This document shows, one piece after another, positions 10,201-18,123 of a stretch of DNA of 64,000 nt. The position numbers and the translations under genes are program-made. Position 1 is the first letter of the stretch. Each line of letters starts with the position of its first letter. The DNA is from Verrucomicrobiota bacterium (GTDB lineage Bacteria > Verrucomicrobiota > Verrucomicrobiia > Limisphaerales > J093), in NCBI GenBank assembly GCA_016716505.1, contig JADJWF010000011.1, positions 124,001 to 188,000 of the forward strand, given 5' to 3'. The notes under the pieces are model-generated. The model saw nothing but the letters and a program-made list of their open reading frames with translations, was not told the DNA's origin and made no database searches.

Positions 10201-13200
10201 GGCTGCGAGCGGTCTGGACGGCGCCGCAGGGCGTCAACGCCACGCTGGTCCCGACCGTGTCGCCGAACATGGTCAAGCTGTTCAGTCTGCCCGCCTACTG
10301 GGAGGCGGCTGGACCTTATGTGGACGCCGACAATTTTGATTTCCCTGGCTTCATCCTGACGCTCCAGAACGGCACCCAATACCGGCTGGACCGTGAAGAC
10401 CTCGGGGAGCGGATGATCACTGGTTCAGGCAGCGGATTGGGGAATTACGTTCACGCCTACGGCAAAGCTTTCCTCAGTCGGATCAATGAGCCGGGCGGCG
10501 AACGTACTGACTTCGTCCGCGACGGGACGGCGCTGAAGAACATTGTCTCGTACGACAAAACGAGCGAACCGGCGGCGGGGATGTTGTTCCAACGGGACGC
10601 GCGGAACCGCATCCAGGCCATCTACACTCCGGAGGCTCTGAACGCCCAAGGTGTCCCCGTCGGACCGCCGGCGGTGACTTACGAGTACGATGCCGCGGGC
10701 AATCTGATCAAGGTCAACAAGCTGACGGACGCCAGCGAGCCGGGGGCCCCAGTCTATGCTACAACCACCTATCGTTACGATCACCCCCGCTTCCCGCACT
10801 ATCTGACCGAGGTTGTTGATCCACGAGGCGTTTCCGTTCTCAAATCGGAATTCGATTCCGCTGGCCGCCTGGTCGCGACCCGCGACGCGTTCGGTAATCG
10901 GACTTCGATCTCCCGGGACATTGCGGGCCGCACGGAGACCGTGTTTGATCAACTCGGCAATCCGACGCAACTGACGTACGACGAGCGCGGCAACGTGGTG
11001 GCCCAGGTGGATGCCCTGGGGCGGACGACGCTGCGAACATTCGATGCAAGCAACCAGGTCCTGTCCGAGACGGACCCGCTCGGCAACACCACCCGGTTCA
11101 CGTACGATGCCAGCGGCAACCGCACTTCCGTCACGGATCCGCTCGGTAACGTGACGCAGTTCCAGTTCGACGCCTCGGGCAATCCGGTGGCCGAGACCGA
11201 TCCGTTGGGGCGCACCACGACCAACGAATTCGACCGCGAGGGGCGATATGTCGGCTCCACGGATCCGCTGGGTAACCGCGTCACTGCTGCGTACGACGCG
11301 ACCGGCCGCTCGATAACCATGAAGGACGCGACGGGCGCCACGGTGGGACGCCTGGAGCGGGATGCCTCTGGCCGGTACACGTCTCTGGGCAGTGTGGGTT
11401 CGCCGCTGCAACTGGCGGGATTCGACTCGGCCGGCAACGCGACCAACACGGCGTATCAGTGGATCAATCCCACCAACTTGGCGGACGTGCGCACGATTGC
11501 CACCACCCGGGTTTTCGACGCCAACGGCCAGGAGGTGCGCCGGATCCATCCCGACGGCCGCGAAAGCACCCTGGCCTACGACGCGCTGGGGCAGGTTGTG
11601 GCCGCGACCGATGTTCGCGGGAACACGACCCGCTACACCTACGACGCGGCCGGACGCCAGATCGAGACGCGCTTCCCCGACGGCAACGTCGTGCGCACCG
11701 TTTATGACGCGGCGGGGCGGCCCGTGCTCGTCACGGAACGCCACGCACCAGGCACCCCCGCCAGCGCGACCCGCACCACCTACGACGCCGCAGGACGTGC
11801 CGCGGGCATCGAGTTGCTGAGCGATGTCATCGTTGAGATTGTCTCCCCAAGCGGGCTGACCCGTAGTGTGGTGACTGCCGGTGGCGCGGTGGTTGCCACC
11901 AACTGGGTTGCTTACGACGCGGCCGGGCGGATCACCAACGTCCTCAGTGAAGTCGGGGCTCGCGTCAGCTACGAGTATGACGCGGCCGGTCGAAAGATCG
12001 CGCAGGTGGACGCTCTGGGTAATCGCACCCGATTCGAGTACGACGCCGCCGGTCGCCTGACGGCGCTCCGGGCACCTTCGGGCGACGAGGCCCGCGTGCT
12101 GCATGACGCACTGGGACGGGTCACGCGCACCGTCTTCCCTGACGGCACGTCCACGGAAATGACCTACGACCCGGTCGGGAACATCGCTTCAGCGACCGAC
12201 CCCGCCGGGCGCACTCGACGGTTCGAGTACGACGCGGCGCGCCGGATGACTGCCGCGGTCCTGCCGCCAGTGGTCAACCCGGAGAATGGCGGAGCCGTCG
12301 AGTCGCCGCGATTTGAATACACCTATGACCCCAACGGCAATCTGGCGGCCGTGCGGGATCCCAAAGGTCGGGTGACGGCGTTCACCTATGACATCTACAA
12401 CCGTCCCAGTGCCAAGGTGATGCCCTTGGGGCAAACGCAGCAGTGGGTTCATTCGCCCGAAGGGCTCCTTCTGAGTCACAAGGATGCGGTCGGCCGGGTC
12501 CAGGAATTCAAGTACGACGCGCTGAATCGGATCACGAACAAGCTGATCCTCGCTCCCGGTTCAAACGTGCCCGGCGAGGAGACCTATTTCCTCTACGACG
12601 CCCGGGGAAGACTGGCGCGAGTGGTGGAGAGTCGGGGTGCCACCGATTACGAGTACGACCTGGCCGGCAAACTGGCCGAGGTGGCTTCGCCCGAAGGCAA
12701 GATTCGCTATGAACACGATCCTCTCACCGGTCGGCGTACGCGCGTCTGGACCGACCATTCAGACCTCCGCTACACCTACGACGCCGCCGGCCGGCTACAG
12801 ACCGTCACCGTGCTCAAGCGGCACGGCGAGGAGCTGCCAGTGCCCGAGGTCACGCGTTTTACCTACACGCCCAACGGTCAGAAGGAAACCGTGACCTTGC
12901 CGAACGGCATTCGCACGACTTACCGCTACGACTCGCTCAACCGGCTGATCTCGGTGGCACATACCGGGCCAGCAGGGGGGCTGATCTCTGCGTTCAATTA
13001 TCAGCTCGCGGCCGATGGGTTGCGGACTGGCGTTACCGAGGTCACGGCCGTGAACGGCGGCGGATTCCGCACCAACCGGATCACCTATTCCTACGACGCC
13101 CTCAAGCGGCTGACCCACGAGCAGGCGGTGGATGTTGCCGATGGCACGGGCTACGCCGCCCACTACACCTATGATCTCGCTGGCAATCGGCTGTCGCGAA

Positions 13201-15023
13201 GCGTCGCCGTCGGGGCGCAAACACTCTCGACATTTTACGCCTACGATGAAAACGACCGCTTGTTGTGGGAAAGCAACGTTGTCTCCCGGGCGGCCGTGGG
13301 CGGAGCCGGGTTCCTCCGTGTACCGCCGCCCAGCCGCGGGGGAGCAAAGCTCGCCGCACCGCCGCAGCCAGTTGCCTGGACATGGTACTTCATGGAGTCG
13401 CTGCCGTATCTGCTTGCCCTCTCATGCCTGCTGCCGCTGGCGCTGATCCCCCGGCGGCTCTGGCGCCGGCTGCGGGTGTGGACCACCAGTTTGAGCCCGA
13501 CCAACGCAGTCTTGCCGCGCTGCCTGGCGGGGGGCCTGGCAGCCCTGATGGCGCTGCTGCCTCTGGACCTGAACTCCATCGCCCAGCAAGCCGCTGCCTA
13601 CGCGGCGCTCGACACGACAACGTGGGGGTTGGATGGGTCGGTCACGACTTACGACTACGACGCCAACGGGGCCGTGGTGCGGAAGACCACCACGGGACCG
13701 CGGGCCGAGGTGGTGGAATTCGAGTACGACCTCGCGGGTCGTCTGGTGGCCAGTACCACGACCCGGAATGACGGTGGGCGCGAAGTGATTGAAACGACTC
13801 GCCATACGCTCAACGCGCAGGGAGTGAGGGTTCGCACTGAAACGAGCACCTCGATTGACGGTCTGCCGGCGGGCACCACCACGAATGTTTTCATCGTGGA
13901 CACGGCGAATCCAACCGGCGTTTCACAGGTGCTGGAGGAACTGCCGGCGGTGGGCGCAAAGCCGAGAGTCTCCTACGTGCTCGGTGACGCACCGCTCGCG
14001 CAGACCCGGGACAACGGCGCTCTCACAACCCATTATCTCCTGCCAGATGGCCACCGTTCGACGAGGCAGGTGGCGGATGAGGCGGGGAGTGCCATTGGTT
14101 CTTTCGGCTATGACGCCTTTGGCATGATGCTGGGCGGTAACCCTACGTCCTCGAACCCCGCCATTACGAAGGTGCTTCACGCCGGCGAGACGTTCGATGG
14201 CGGGATTGGCCAGTACCATCTTCGCGCCCGCTCGTACGATCCGGGTACGGGTCGGTTCACGTCCGTGGATCCCGTGTTCGGCGACCTGAGTCTGCCGGAA
14301 ACACTGCATCGCTACGTCTTCGGCGGGAACGACCCGGTGAACCAGCTCGATCCCAGCGGTGAGTCGTTCATCATCAACGTCGGAATTGCGGTCGCCATTT
14401 TCCTCGTCATCGGGGCTCTGATGTACGTCGGAAACCGTCCTTGGATTGGAATTGGGGGCGGCGACTGGGAGGTGTTCAAGGCATTCCTGATTTATCCAAG
14501 TTGCCCGGCTTGGCCTCACGTTCTGAGGGGCAAGGAGCCCAAGGCGGCCAAGGAAACGGCCCGACTCATGCGCCACTTCCAGGACTGGTACCGGGAAAAC
14601 CAATTCAAGATGCAGCACTGGATGGGTGGCGGATTGTATTTCTGGGCCCCTTGGGCCTGCGTGGATCACGCCGTCCAGTTCGCCAGCTACATCCGTTCCA
14701 AGCGCAACGAAGATCCGAATGTGCCGCTCCTGACCTTCTATCGTCTGCACATCATGGGGCAGGGGGAGGCCAGCATCGAATACGGCTTGTTGGGGTTGGT
14801 GCCGATTGTCGGTGACTTCCTGCCCGGCGAAAAGGGGGCGAAACATACTTTCCTCATCGCCCGCAAGCGAGGTTTGGCCGCCAGCAGTTCGGATGACATT
14901 GGCATCAACTTCGACAGTTGGTGGTACTACACCTTCGCCCCCAACCAGCCAACTTTCTACGGGCAGTCGGGTTACAAGGACTGGTCAATGCTGGTTTACT
15001 CCGAGTACTCGGACTTGTTCTGA
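7014..15023 (+). CDS. Giant RHS/YD-repeat protein, C-terminal section with a unique tail
   Basis: This is the continuation of the gene starting at 674; an ATG happens to lie at 7014, but there is no signal peptide, so independent translation is unlikely. Order of domains: end of a PKD, another PKD, Ig-like, two CARDB domains (7690-8420), PKD/Ig-like repeats, an RHS entry domain (about 9898), then some 3.5 kb of YD repeats ('YDAAGR'-type motifs) up to 14.1 kb. Two hydrophobic segments interrupt the repeats at about 13370-13600. The RHS core ('GTGRFTSVDP', then 'NDPVNQLDPSGE') ends at 14363. The last 219 residues are unlike the rest: a hydrophobic helix, then candidate catalytic Cys (14658), His (14844) and Asp (14913). 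This matches the polymorphic-toxin layout, where the shell holds a C-terminal effector. The effector activity is inference. Confidence 0.8.
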   Translation: MESDAEAPSQAAHTYAAQGSFDGQLLVADGRGGVGTANFTVTVGPANRPPVVVATVSDPSPLALTEITFDATATTDADGDPLTFEWDFGDRTRTTGPLVTHTFREVGDYVATLRVRDGHGGEAWETFAITARNSPATITSQPPLLVRAGQPYRYVPAVTDLNGDSFTFELAQGPATMTVNPGTGAMDWLPGDADVGPNPVVLRVTDSRGDATDQSWTLVVTTPLGPELDLEPLAIVMTNVTVDPQTLALGGTVRVDFRNNGADEVPVPFTVTVFVDADANGQFSTNTDPVVAVGNVPAGLRQGFVAWIEMGLRGQALFAGAPLSAYLDSENVVPEYDEANNIRRAGFNANTNVPPVVDLTASFLRVDRSGLPEKARLTARLGNAGLVPVAAGVPLAFYNGNPLAGGALLGVARSAGELRVGTFEDLTIEWLGPPIAAHTVFVVADDQGDGTGLYAEISETNNRFSAAADLTANEPPVADAGPDQRVAIGDYAVFNGRGSRDPEGKPLTYRWSVISIPVGSRAVLNAVATEQAWLQPDVVGEYVVQLIVNDGVNDSQPVTVRVSADDPSANHPPAITSTPAFEGMTTVLYEYALQANDPDGDPLKYRLGQAPAGMTVDPNSGLIRWTPTAAGSFFVQAIVEDNRGAGRYQSWSVTVREYQNLPPRITSSPVLTASPGVFYAYTVAAEDPNRDPITFALAAPPAGMAINPNSGVITWVPTAAQFGSHPVTVTASDGKGGAATQRFDVVVFDAATDGPVVRPIPDQTVVGPAPFVAIPLDNYVFDPNDPKEALTWTVTGTSQFAVSIDENRVATVTYPAGTLASERLTFLATDPAGKSGFATATFTVRGRDNPPIAALANLSDTETTRIETGFFELRGTADDPDAIDAVAYRVTLHDENGAQVADVTPKPVNAAGWREGRVPAGGSLGTLDLTLVRNGTYTLNLTVRGGGQTVAAAAEIALDTSLKLGQLTFSEQDVVLPLRGVGLRVFRTYDSLNATAADFGYSWSYSVYDLDVKINEQRVREQDLFGEFFSLRTGGGRDVTLDMPDTGRRVTFRYSLQPGGMFRLRAVWTAPQGVNATLVPTVSPNMVKLFSLPAYWEAAGPYVDADNFDFPGFILTLQNGTQYRLDREDLGERMITGSGSGLGNYVHAYGKAFLSRINEPGGERTDFVRDGTALKNIVSYDKTSEPAAGMLFQRDARNRIQAIYTPEALNAQGVPVGPPAVTYEYDAAGNLIKVNKLTDASEPGAPVYATTTYRYDHPRFPHYLTEVVDPRGVSVLKSEFDSAGRLVATRDAFGNRTSISRDIAGRTETVFDQLGNPTQLTYDERGNVVAQVDALGRTTLRTFDASNQVLSETDPLGNTTRFTYDASGNRTSVTDPLGNVTQFQFDASGNPVAETDPLGRTTTNEFDREGRYVGSTDPLGNRVTAAYDATGRSITMKDATGATVGRLERDASGRYTSLGSVGSPLQLAGFDSAGNATNTAYQWINPTNLADVRTIATTRVFDANGQEVRRIHPDGRESTLAYDALGQVVAATDVRGNTTRYTYDAAGRQIETRFPDGNVVRTVYDAAGRPVLVTERHAPGTPASATRTTYDAAGRAAGIELLSDVIVEIVSPSGLTRSVVTAGGAVVATNWVAYDAAGRITNVLSEVGARVSYEYDAAGRKIAQVDALGNRTRFEYDAAGRLTALRAPSGDEARVLHDALGRVTRTVFPDGTSTEMTYDPVGNIASATDPAGRTRRFEYDAARRMTAAVLPPVVNPENGGAVESPRFEYTYDPNGNLAAVRDPKGRVTAFTYDIYNRPSAKVMPLGQTQQWVHSPEGLLLSHKDAVGRVQEFKYDALNRITNKLILAPGSNVPGEETYFLYDARGRLARVVESRGATDYEYDLAGKLAEVASPEGKIRYEHDPLTGRRTRVWTDHSDLRYTYDAAGRLQTVTVLKRHGEELPVPEVTRFTYTPNGQKETVTLPNGIRTTYRYDSLNRLISVAHTGPAGGLISAFNYQLAADGLRTGVTEVTAVNGGGFRTNRITYSYDALKRLTHEQAVDVADGTGYAAHYTYDLAGNRLSRSVAVGAQTLSTFYAYDENDRLLWESNVVSRAAVGGAGFLRVPPPSRGGAKLAAPPQPVAWTWYFMESLPYLLALSCLLPLALIPRRLWRRLRVWTTSLSPTNAVLPRCLAGGLAALMALLPLDLNSIAQQAAAYAALDTTTWGLDGSVTTYDYDANGAVVRKTTTGPRAEVVEFEYDLAGRLVASTTTRNDGGREVIETTRHTLNAQGVRVRTETSTSIDGLPAGTTTNVFIVDTANPTGVSQVLEELPAVGAKPRVSYVLGDAPLAQTRDNGALTTHYLLPDGHRSTRQVADEAGSAIGSFGYDAFGMMLGGNPTSSNPAITKVLHAGETFDGGIGQYHLRARSYDPGTGRFTSVDPVFGDLSLPETLHRYVFGGNDPVNQLDPSGESFIINVGIAVAIFLVIGALMYVGNRPWIGIGGGDWEVFKAFLIYPSCPAWPHVLRGKEPKAAKETARLMRHFQDWYRENQFKMQHWMGGGLYFWAPWACVDHAVQFASYIRSKRNEDPNVPLLTFYRLHIMGQGEASIEYGLLGLVPIVGDFLPGEKGAKHTFLIARKRGLAASSSDDIGINFDSWWYYTFAPNQPTFYGQSGYKDWSMLVYSEYSDLF

Positions 15024-15103
15024 GCGGAACCCGCCGGTCAAAGTAAAGCGGTTACTCTTGGGTCTCGATTCCAGCGGCGCGTGACCGCGGCACCTTCCGC
15101 GTA

Positions 15104-15136
15104 CCGCCTGCATTCGGCCACCGAATGCGGTGGCGG
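15104..15136. terminator. Candidate bidirectional terminator hairpin
   Basis: A strong inverted repeat lies between the convergent RHS gene and the CoA-disulfide reductase/rhodanese gene. An 8-bp perfect inner stem (15110-15117 with 15121-15128) closes a 3-base loop, and CCGCC/GGCGG arms extend it outside. There is no T-run on either strand, so intrinsic termination is uncertain. Confidence 0.35.
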
Positions 15137-15140
15137 CGAG

Positions 15141-15428
15141 TCAGCACTGCCCAACGTTGGTCGCCACCTTCCACGTCCGATACGACCCGGTGAGGTTGCG
15201 GACGCGAAAGCCGCGCTGGCTCAAAAACCGGCAGGCGAAATACGACCGCTGGCCGCTGGCGCAGTGAACAATGATCTCCCGGTCCTTGGGCAGTTCGGCG
15301 AGGCGTTGCCGGAGCTGGCCCAGCGGAATCTGAATGGACCCGGGAATCACGCCCGCCCGGCACTCTTCCGGATTCCGCACGTCCAACAGCGCGTTTTCTC
15401 CGGGTCGAGGGTCGCCAGTTCGTGCCAC
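15141..15428 (-). CDS. Rhodanese domain (frameshifted C-terminal end of the CoA-disulfide reductase)
   Basis: This frame encodes a rhodanese-like sulfurtransferase domain: 'LLDVRNPEE' near the start and the active-site loop 'CASGQRS' with the persulfide-forming Cys. It directly follows the CoA-disulfide reductase reading frame. Adding one A to the A4 run at 15394-15397 (minus-strand sense) joins the two frames as '...TLDPEKNALLDVRNPEE...', giving a CoADR-rhodanese fusion of about 560 residues, the usual size of that family. The nominal GTG at 15428 lies inside the upstream frame and is probably not a real start. I read this as one gene with a homopolymer error or a genuine recent frameshift, not as a separate gene. 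Confidence 0.75.
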   Translation of the reverse strand: MARTGDPRPGENALLDVRNPEECRAGVIPGSIQIPLGQLRQRLAELPKDREIIVHCASGQRSYFACRFLSQRGFRVRNLTGSYRTWKVATNVGQC

Positions 15429-16822
15429 TGCGCCAGCGTCACGAGACCATTGACCACGTTTTGTCCGGCCATGCCGGCCAGATTGACCGGATCTTTTGCC
15501 GAGCCGAACGGCGGCGCGTAGGCCAGCTCCAAATCCGCCAGATCGTGAACGGTCATGCCCGCCTTGAGCGCCGTGGCGAACACGTCGAGACGCTTGTCCA
15601 CGCCGTCGGCGCCCACAGCCTGCGCGCCCAGCAAGCGCCCGGAATCCGGCGCAAACAGGATCTTGAGCGCAATGGGCTGCGCGCCCGGGTAGTAACCGGC
15701 GTGCGAGGCGGGATGCAGGTAAAGCGCCTGATACGCGATGCCGGCGCGCCGGAGCGTCTTCTCGTTGGCACCGGTGCAGCCGGCCGTCAGCCCAAACACC
15801 CGCAGAACGGCCGTGCCGAGCGTGCCGTCATAGTGGGAATGCCGGCCAAAGATGTTGTCCGCCGCGACGCGTCCCTGGCGGTTCGCCGGACCCGCGAGCG
15901 GCAGGAGCGTCCATTGGCCGGTGACAAGGTCGCGGACCTCGATGGCGTCGCCCACCGCGTAGATCGCTGGATCGCTCGTTTGCAGATGATCGTTCACGCG
16001 AATGCCGCCGAGTTCGCCAAGCTGGAGACCGGCAGCGCGCGCCAGCGCGACCTCGGGTCTCACGCCAAGTCCGAGAATCACCAGGTCGGCGGGCAACCGT
16101 TGGCCACTTCGCAGGACGACCACGGAAGCCCGCGCGGATTCGCCGCTGGCGGGCGGCTCGAAGCAGGCCACCGGATCGCCCAAGCGCAGGCCGATGCCGC
16201 GGGACCCCATTTCCGCATGGAGCCACGCCGCCATTTCGGGATCGAGCGGTGACAACACCTGCGGCAGCGCTTCCACCAGGGCGACCTCGAGTCCGCGGAG
16301 TTTGAGTTGCTCGGCCATCTCGAGGCCGATGTAGCCGCCGCCAATCACCACAGCGCGGACCGGCGCGGGCATGCCCCGAATCCAGGTGTCAATGGCCTCC
16401 ACGTCCGGAACGTTGCGGACGGCGAAATGTCCGGGCCGATCCAGGCCGGGGATGGGTGGGCGTACCGGCGCTGCCCCGGTGGCCAGCACGAGCACGTCGT
16501 AGGCTTCGTCGTACTCGCGGCCGGTTTCCATCTCGCGCACTCGAACCCGACGCGCCGTGCGATCAATGGCGACCACCTCGGTTTTGATCCGCACGTCGAG
16601 GTTGAAGCGGGCCTTCAGACTGGCCGGCGTCTGAAGCAGCAGGTCATCCCGCGACTTGATCTCCCCGCCGATGAAGTACGGCAGCCCGCAGTTGGCGAAT
16701 GACACGTGGGGCCCTCGTTCGAAAACGATGATTTCAGCGGTTTCGGACAGGCGGCGGGCCCGGGCGGCGCAGCTCGCGCCTCCGGCCACACCGCCCACAA
16801 TGATCAGGCGCAGGGCTTTCAA
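15347..16822 (-). CDS. CoA-disulfide reductase-type FAD-dependent oxidoreductase (main section)
   Basis: This is an FAD/NAD(P)H pyridine nucleotide-disulfide oxidoreductase. The N-terminal dinucleotide site 'IIVGGVAGGASCAAR' is followed by the single-cysteine active site 'SFANCGLPYFIGG' (Cys45), diagnostic of the CoA-disulfide/NADH oxidase/polysulfide reductase group. A second Rossmann motif ('VVIGGGYIGLEMAE') and the FAD-binding 'IYAVGDAIE' follow. The enzymes reduce CoA disulfide, polysulfide or related persulfides in the cytoplasm. The start is TTG at 16820-16822 and overlaps the anti-sigma stop (TTGA), so translation is probably coupled. The last 18 or so residues are out of frame; the true C-terminus is the rhodanese domain at 15141-15400. 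Exact substrate (CoA disulfide or polysulfide) is not resolvable here. Confidence 0.88.
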   Translation of the reverse strand: MKALRLIIVGGVAGGASCAARARRLSETAEIIVFERGPHVSFANCGLPYFIGGEIKSRDDLLLQTPASLKARFNLDVRIKTEVVAIDRTARRVRVREMETGREYDEAYDVLVLATGAAPVRPPIPGLDRPGHFAVRNVPDVEAIDTWIRGMPAPVRAVVIGGGYIGLEMAEQLKLRGLEVALVEALPQVLSPLDPEMAAWLHAEMGSRGIGLRLGDPVACFEPPASGESARASVVVLRSGQRLPADLVILGLGVRPEVALARAAGLQLGELGGIRVNDHLQTSDPAIYAVGDAIEVRDLVTGQWTLLPLAGPANRQGRVAADNIFGRHSHYDGTLGTAVLRVFGLTAGCTGANEKTLRRAGIAYQALYLHPASHAGYYPGAQPIALKILFAPDSGRLLGAQAVGADGVDKRLDVFATALKAGMTVHDLADLELAYAPPFGSAKDPVNLAGMAGQNVVNGLVTLAQWHELATLDPEKTRCWTCGIRKSAGRA

Positions 16823-17076
16823 GGTTGAGGAGAACAGTCAGGGTGAGTCTGCCGCCAGCGCTCGCGCAGGGCCTGGTGGAGACGCTGGCGAAACTCGATC
16901 GGCAGTTCGTAGGGCTGGCCCGCCTTGTAGAGCGTGATTGTCTTGCGGATGTTGTCCACGACCACCTGACAGGGATTGCACCCGACCAGATGCTGTCGCA
17001 GTTCCTCGCAGACGCCCGGCTCGAGGTCGCCGTCCACGTAGTCATTCAACATTGCCAGCAATTCGTCGCACTTCAT
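16819..17076 (-). CDS. ZAS-type zinc-finger anti-sigma factor
   Basis: A small protein of 85 residues. It has the zinc-binding anti-sigma (ZAS, zf-HC2) signature His29-x3-Cys33-x2-Cys36, with another Cys at 23, and a short charged C-terminus. No transmembrane helix is present, so it is a soluble anti-sigma like the redox-sensing RsrA/ChrR group, not a membrane-tethered one. It lies 49 bases after the ECF sigma factor and overlaps the start of the CoA-disulfide reductase by 4 bases. Family knowledge suggests it sequesters the adjacent sigma factor and lets it go when the Cys ligands are oxidised or the zinc is lost. That it senses thiol stress here is inference from the neighbour. Confidence 0.85.
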   Translation of the reverse strand: MKCDELLAMLNDYVDGDLEPGVCEELRQHLVGCNPCQVVVDNIRKTITLYKAGQPYELPIEFRQRLHQALRERWRQTHPDCSPQP

Positions 17077-17125
17077 GGCGTTCGTTCGGGAAAGGAGCCG
17101 CCGGACGGGGGGAAGTTACAGCCGT

Positions 17126-17773
17126 TCATTCGCCTTCGTCGTGGCGATGGGGCTCCACGCGCCGGAGCGGATCGCCGAACGCCTGCGTCAGGTGCTCCCG
17201 CAGTCGCAGGCGGGCGCGCAAGAGACGGACCTTCACGTTCACTTCGCTGATGCCAAGGGCCTCGGCAGTCTCACGGACCGAAAATCCCTCAACATCCCGC
17301 AGCAAAAAGACGAGCCGGTGTTTCTCGTCGAGCTGCTCCAGGGCTTCCTCAATCAGACGCTGCGTCTCACTGCGGGCGGCGAGTTCCTGGGGCGAATGCC
17401 GCCAGTCCGCGATGAATTCCGGATGGGGGATGGTTCCCTCGTCGCCTTGCGGCTCGGTGGCAGCTTCCAGGGACACCATCTCGAGTCCACGCCGCTTGCG
17501 GAGGATCTTCAGCGCGGCATAGGTGGCGATGCGCAACAGCCAGGTGCTGAACTTCGACTCCGCACGGAAGGTGTCGAGGTGTTCGATCGCGTCGAGGAAC
17601 GTCTGCTGGGTGACATCTTGCGCGTCCTCGTCGTGCCCCACGATGCGCCGGGCGAGCGAATACACCGCGCCTTCATGGCGGTTCACCAGCTCCTCCATTG
17701 CTTCGAGGTCGCCCGCCCGGGCGCGCTCGACCAACTCCGCGTCGGCCGCTGACAACTGAGGCTCTCGGTTCAC
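17126..17773 (-). CDS. ECF-subfamily RNA polymerase sigma factor
   Basis: A protein of 215 residues with the two domains of an extracytoplasmic-function sigma factor. Region 2 (about 25-95) includes the core-binding 'DEDAQDVTQQTF' helix and the '-10' recognition stretch 'FSTWLLRIATYAALK'. Region 4 (about 145-200) has a helix-turn-helix ('FSVRETAEALGISEVNVKVRL'-type). The acidic/His-rich C-terminal tail is unremarkable. Start GTG at 17771-17773, 20 bases after the DivIC-like gene. The downstream ZAS anti-sigma gene completes the usual sigma/anti-sigma pair. Its targets are unknown; autoregulation of this operon, including the CoA-disulfide reductase, is a reasonable inference. No matching ECF promoter was found upstream. 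Confidence 0.92.
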   Translation of the reverse strand: MNREPQLSAADAELVERARAGDLEAMEELVNRHEGAVYSLARRIVGHDEDAQDVTQQTFLDAIEHLDTFRAESKFSTWLLRIATYAALKILRKRRGLEMVSLEAATEPQGDEGTIPHPEFIADWRHSPQELAARSETQRLIEEALEQLDEKHRLVFLLRDVEGFSVRETAEALGISEVNVKVRLLRARLRLREHLTQAFGDPLRRVEPHRHDEGE

Positions 17774-17793
17774 GGGCAGGCCGGCGGCTCCTC

Positions 17794-18123
17794 TCAGGGG
17801 ATGGCTGGGCGTGGCGTCGGGGTGGGCGGGCCGGCCACGAAGTGAATGATGGTCTCGTTGGTGCGGGCGAGGGAGAGCTGAATGCGGGCCTCCCGCTCAA
17901 TGGTTTTGGCGTCGTGCTCCAGCGCGTGGCAGTACCGGATCTTGGCGGCGGCCTGTTCGCGGGCATCGCGCACTGCGGCTTCCAAGCGCGCCAATTCGAT
18001 CCGTTGCCGCGCGTTCGTGTGCGTGAGCGGCCAGTAAAGAACCATGACGAACAGGATCAATGCCACCACGACCAGGGCGATGATGATCTGGGTCAGGACG
18101 GTCCAAATATTTCGAACGGCCAT
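17794..18123 (-). CDS. FtsB/DivIC-like septum-formation coiled-coil protein
   Basis: A 109-residue protein starting at ATG 18121-18123. A short basic N-terminus precedes one long transmembrane helix (residues 6-32, very rich in Ile/Val/Leu), then a heptad-like coiled coil (about 36-90, 'RIELARLEAAVRDAREQAA'-type) and a proline-rich end. This is the layout of DivIC/FtsB bitopic proteins that link FtsQ and FtsL at the septum, although the family is defined more by architecture than by motif. An upstream in-frame extension (to 18264) looks non-coding in composition, so I chose the ATG just before the membrane helix. It is the first gene of the minus-strand run that continues with the sigma factor 20 bases on. 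Co-transcription is inferred. Confidence 0.65.
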   Translation of the reverse strand: MAVRNIWTVLTQIIIALVVVALILFVMVLYWPLTHTNARQRIELARLEAAVRDAREQAAAKIRYCHALEHDAKTIEREARIQLSLARTNETIIHFVAGPPTPTPRPAIP

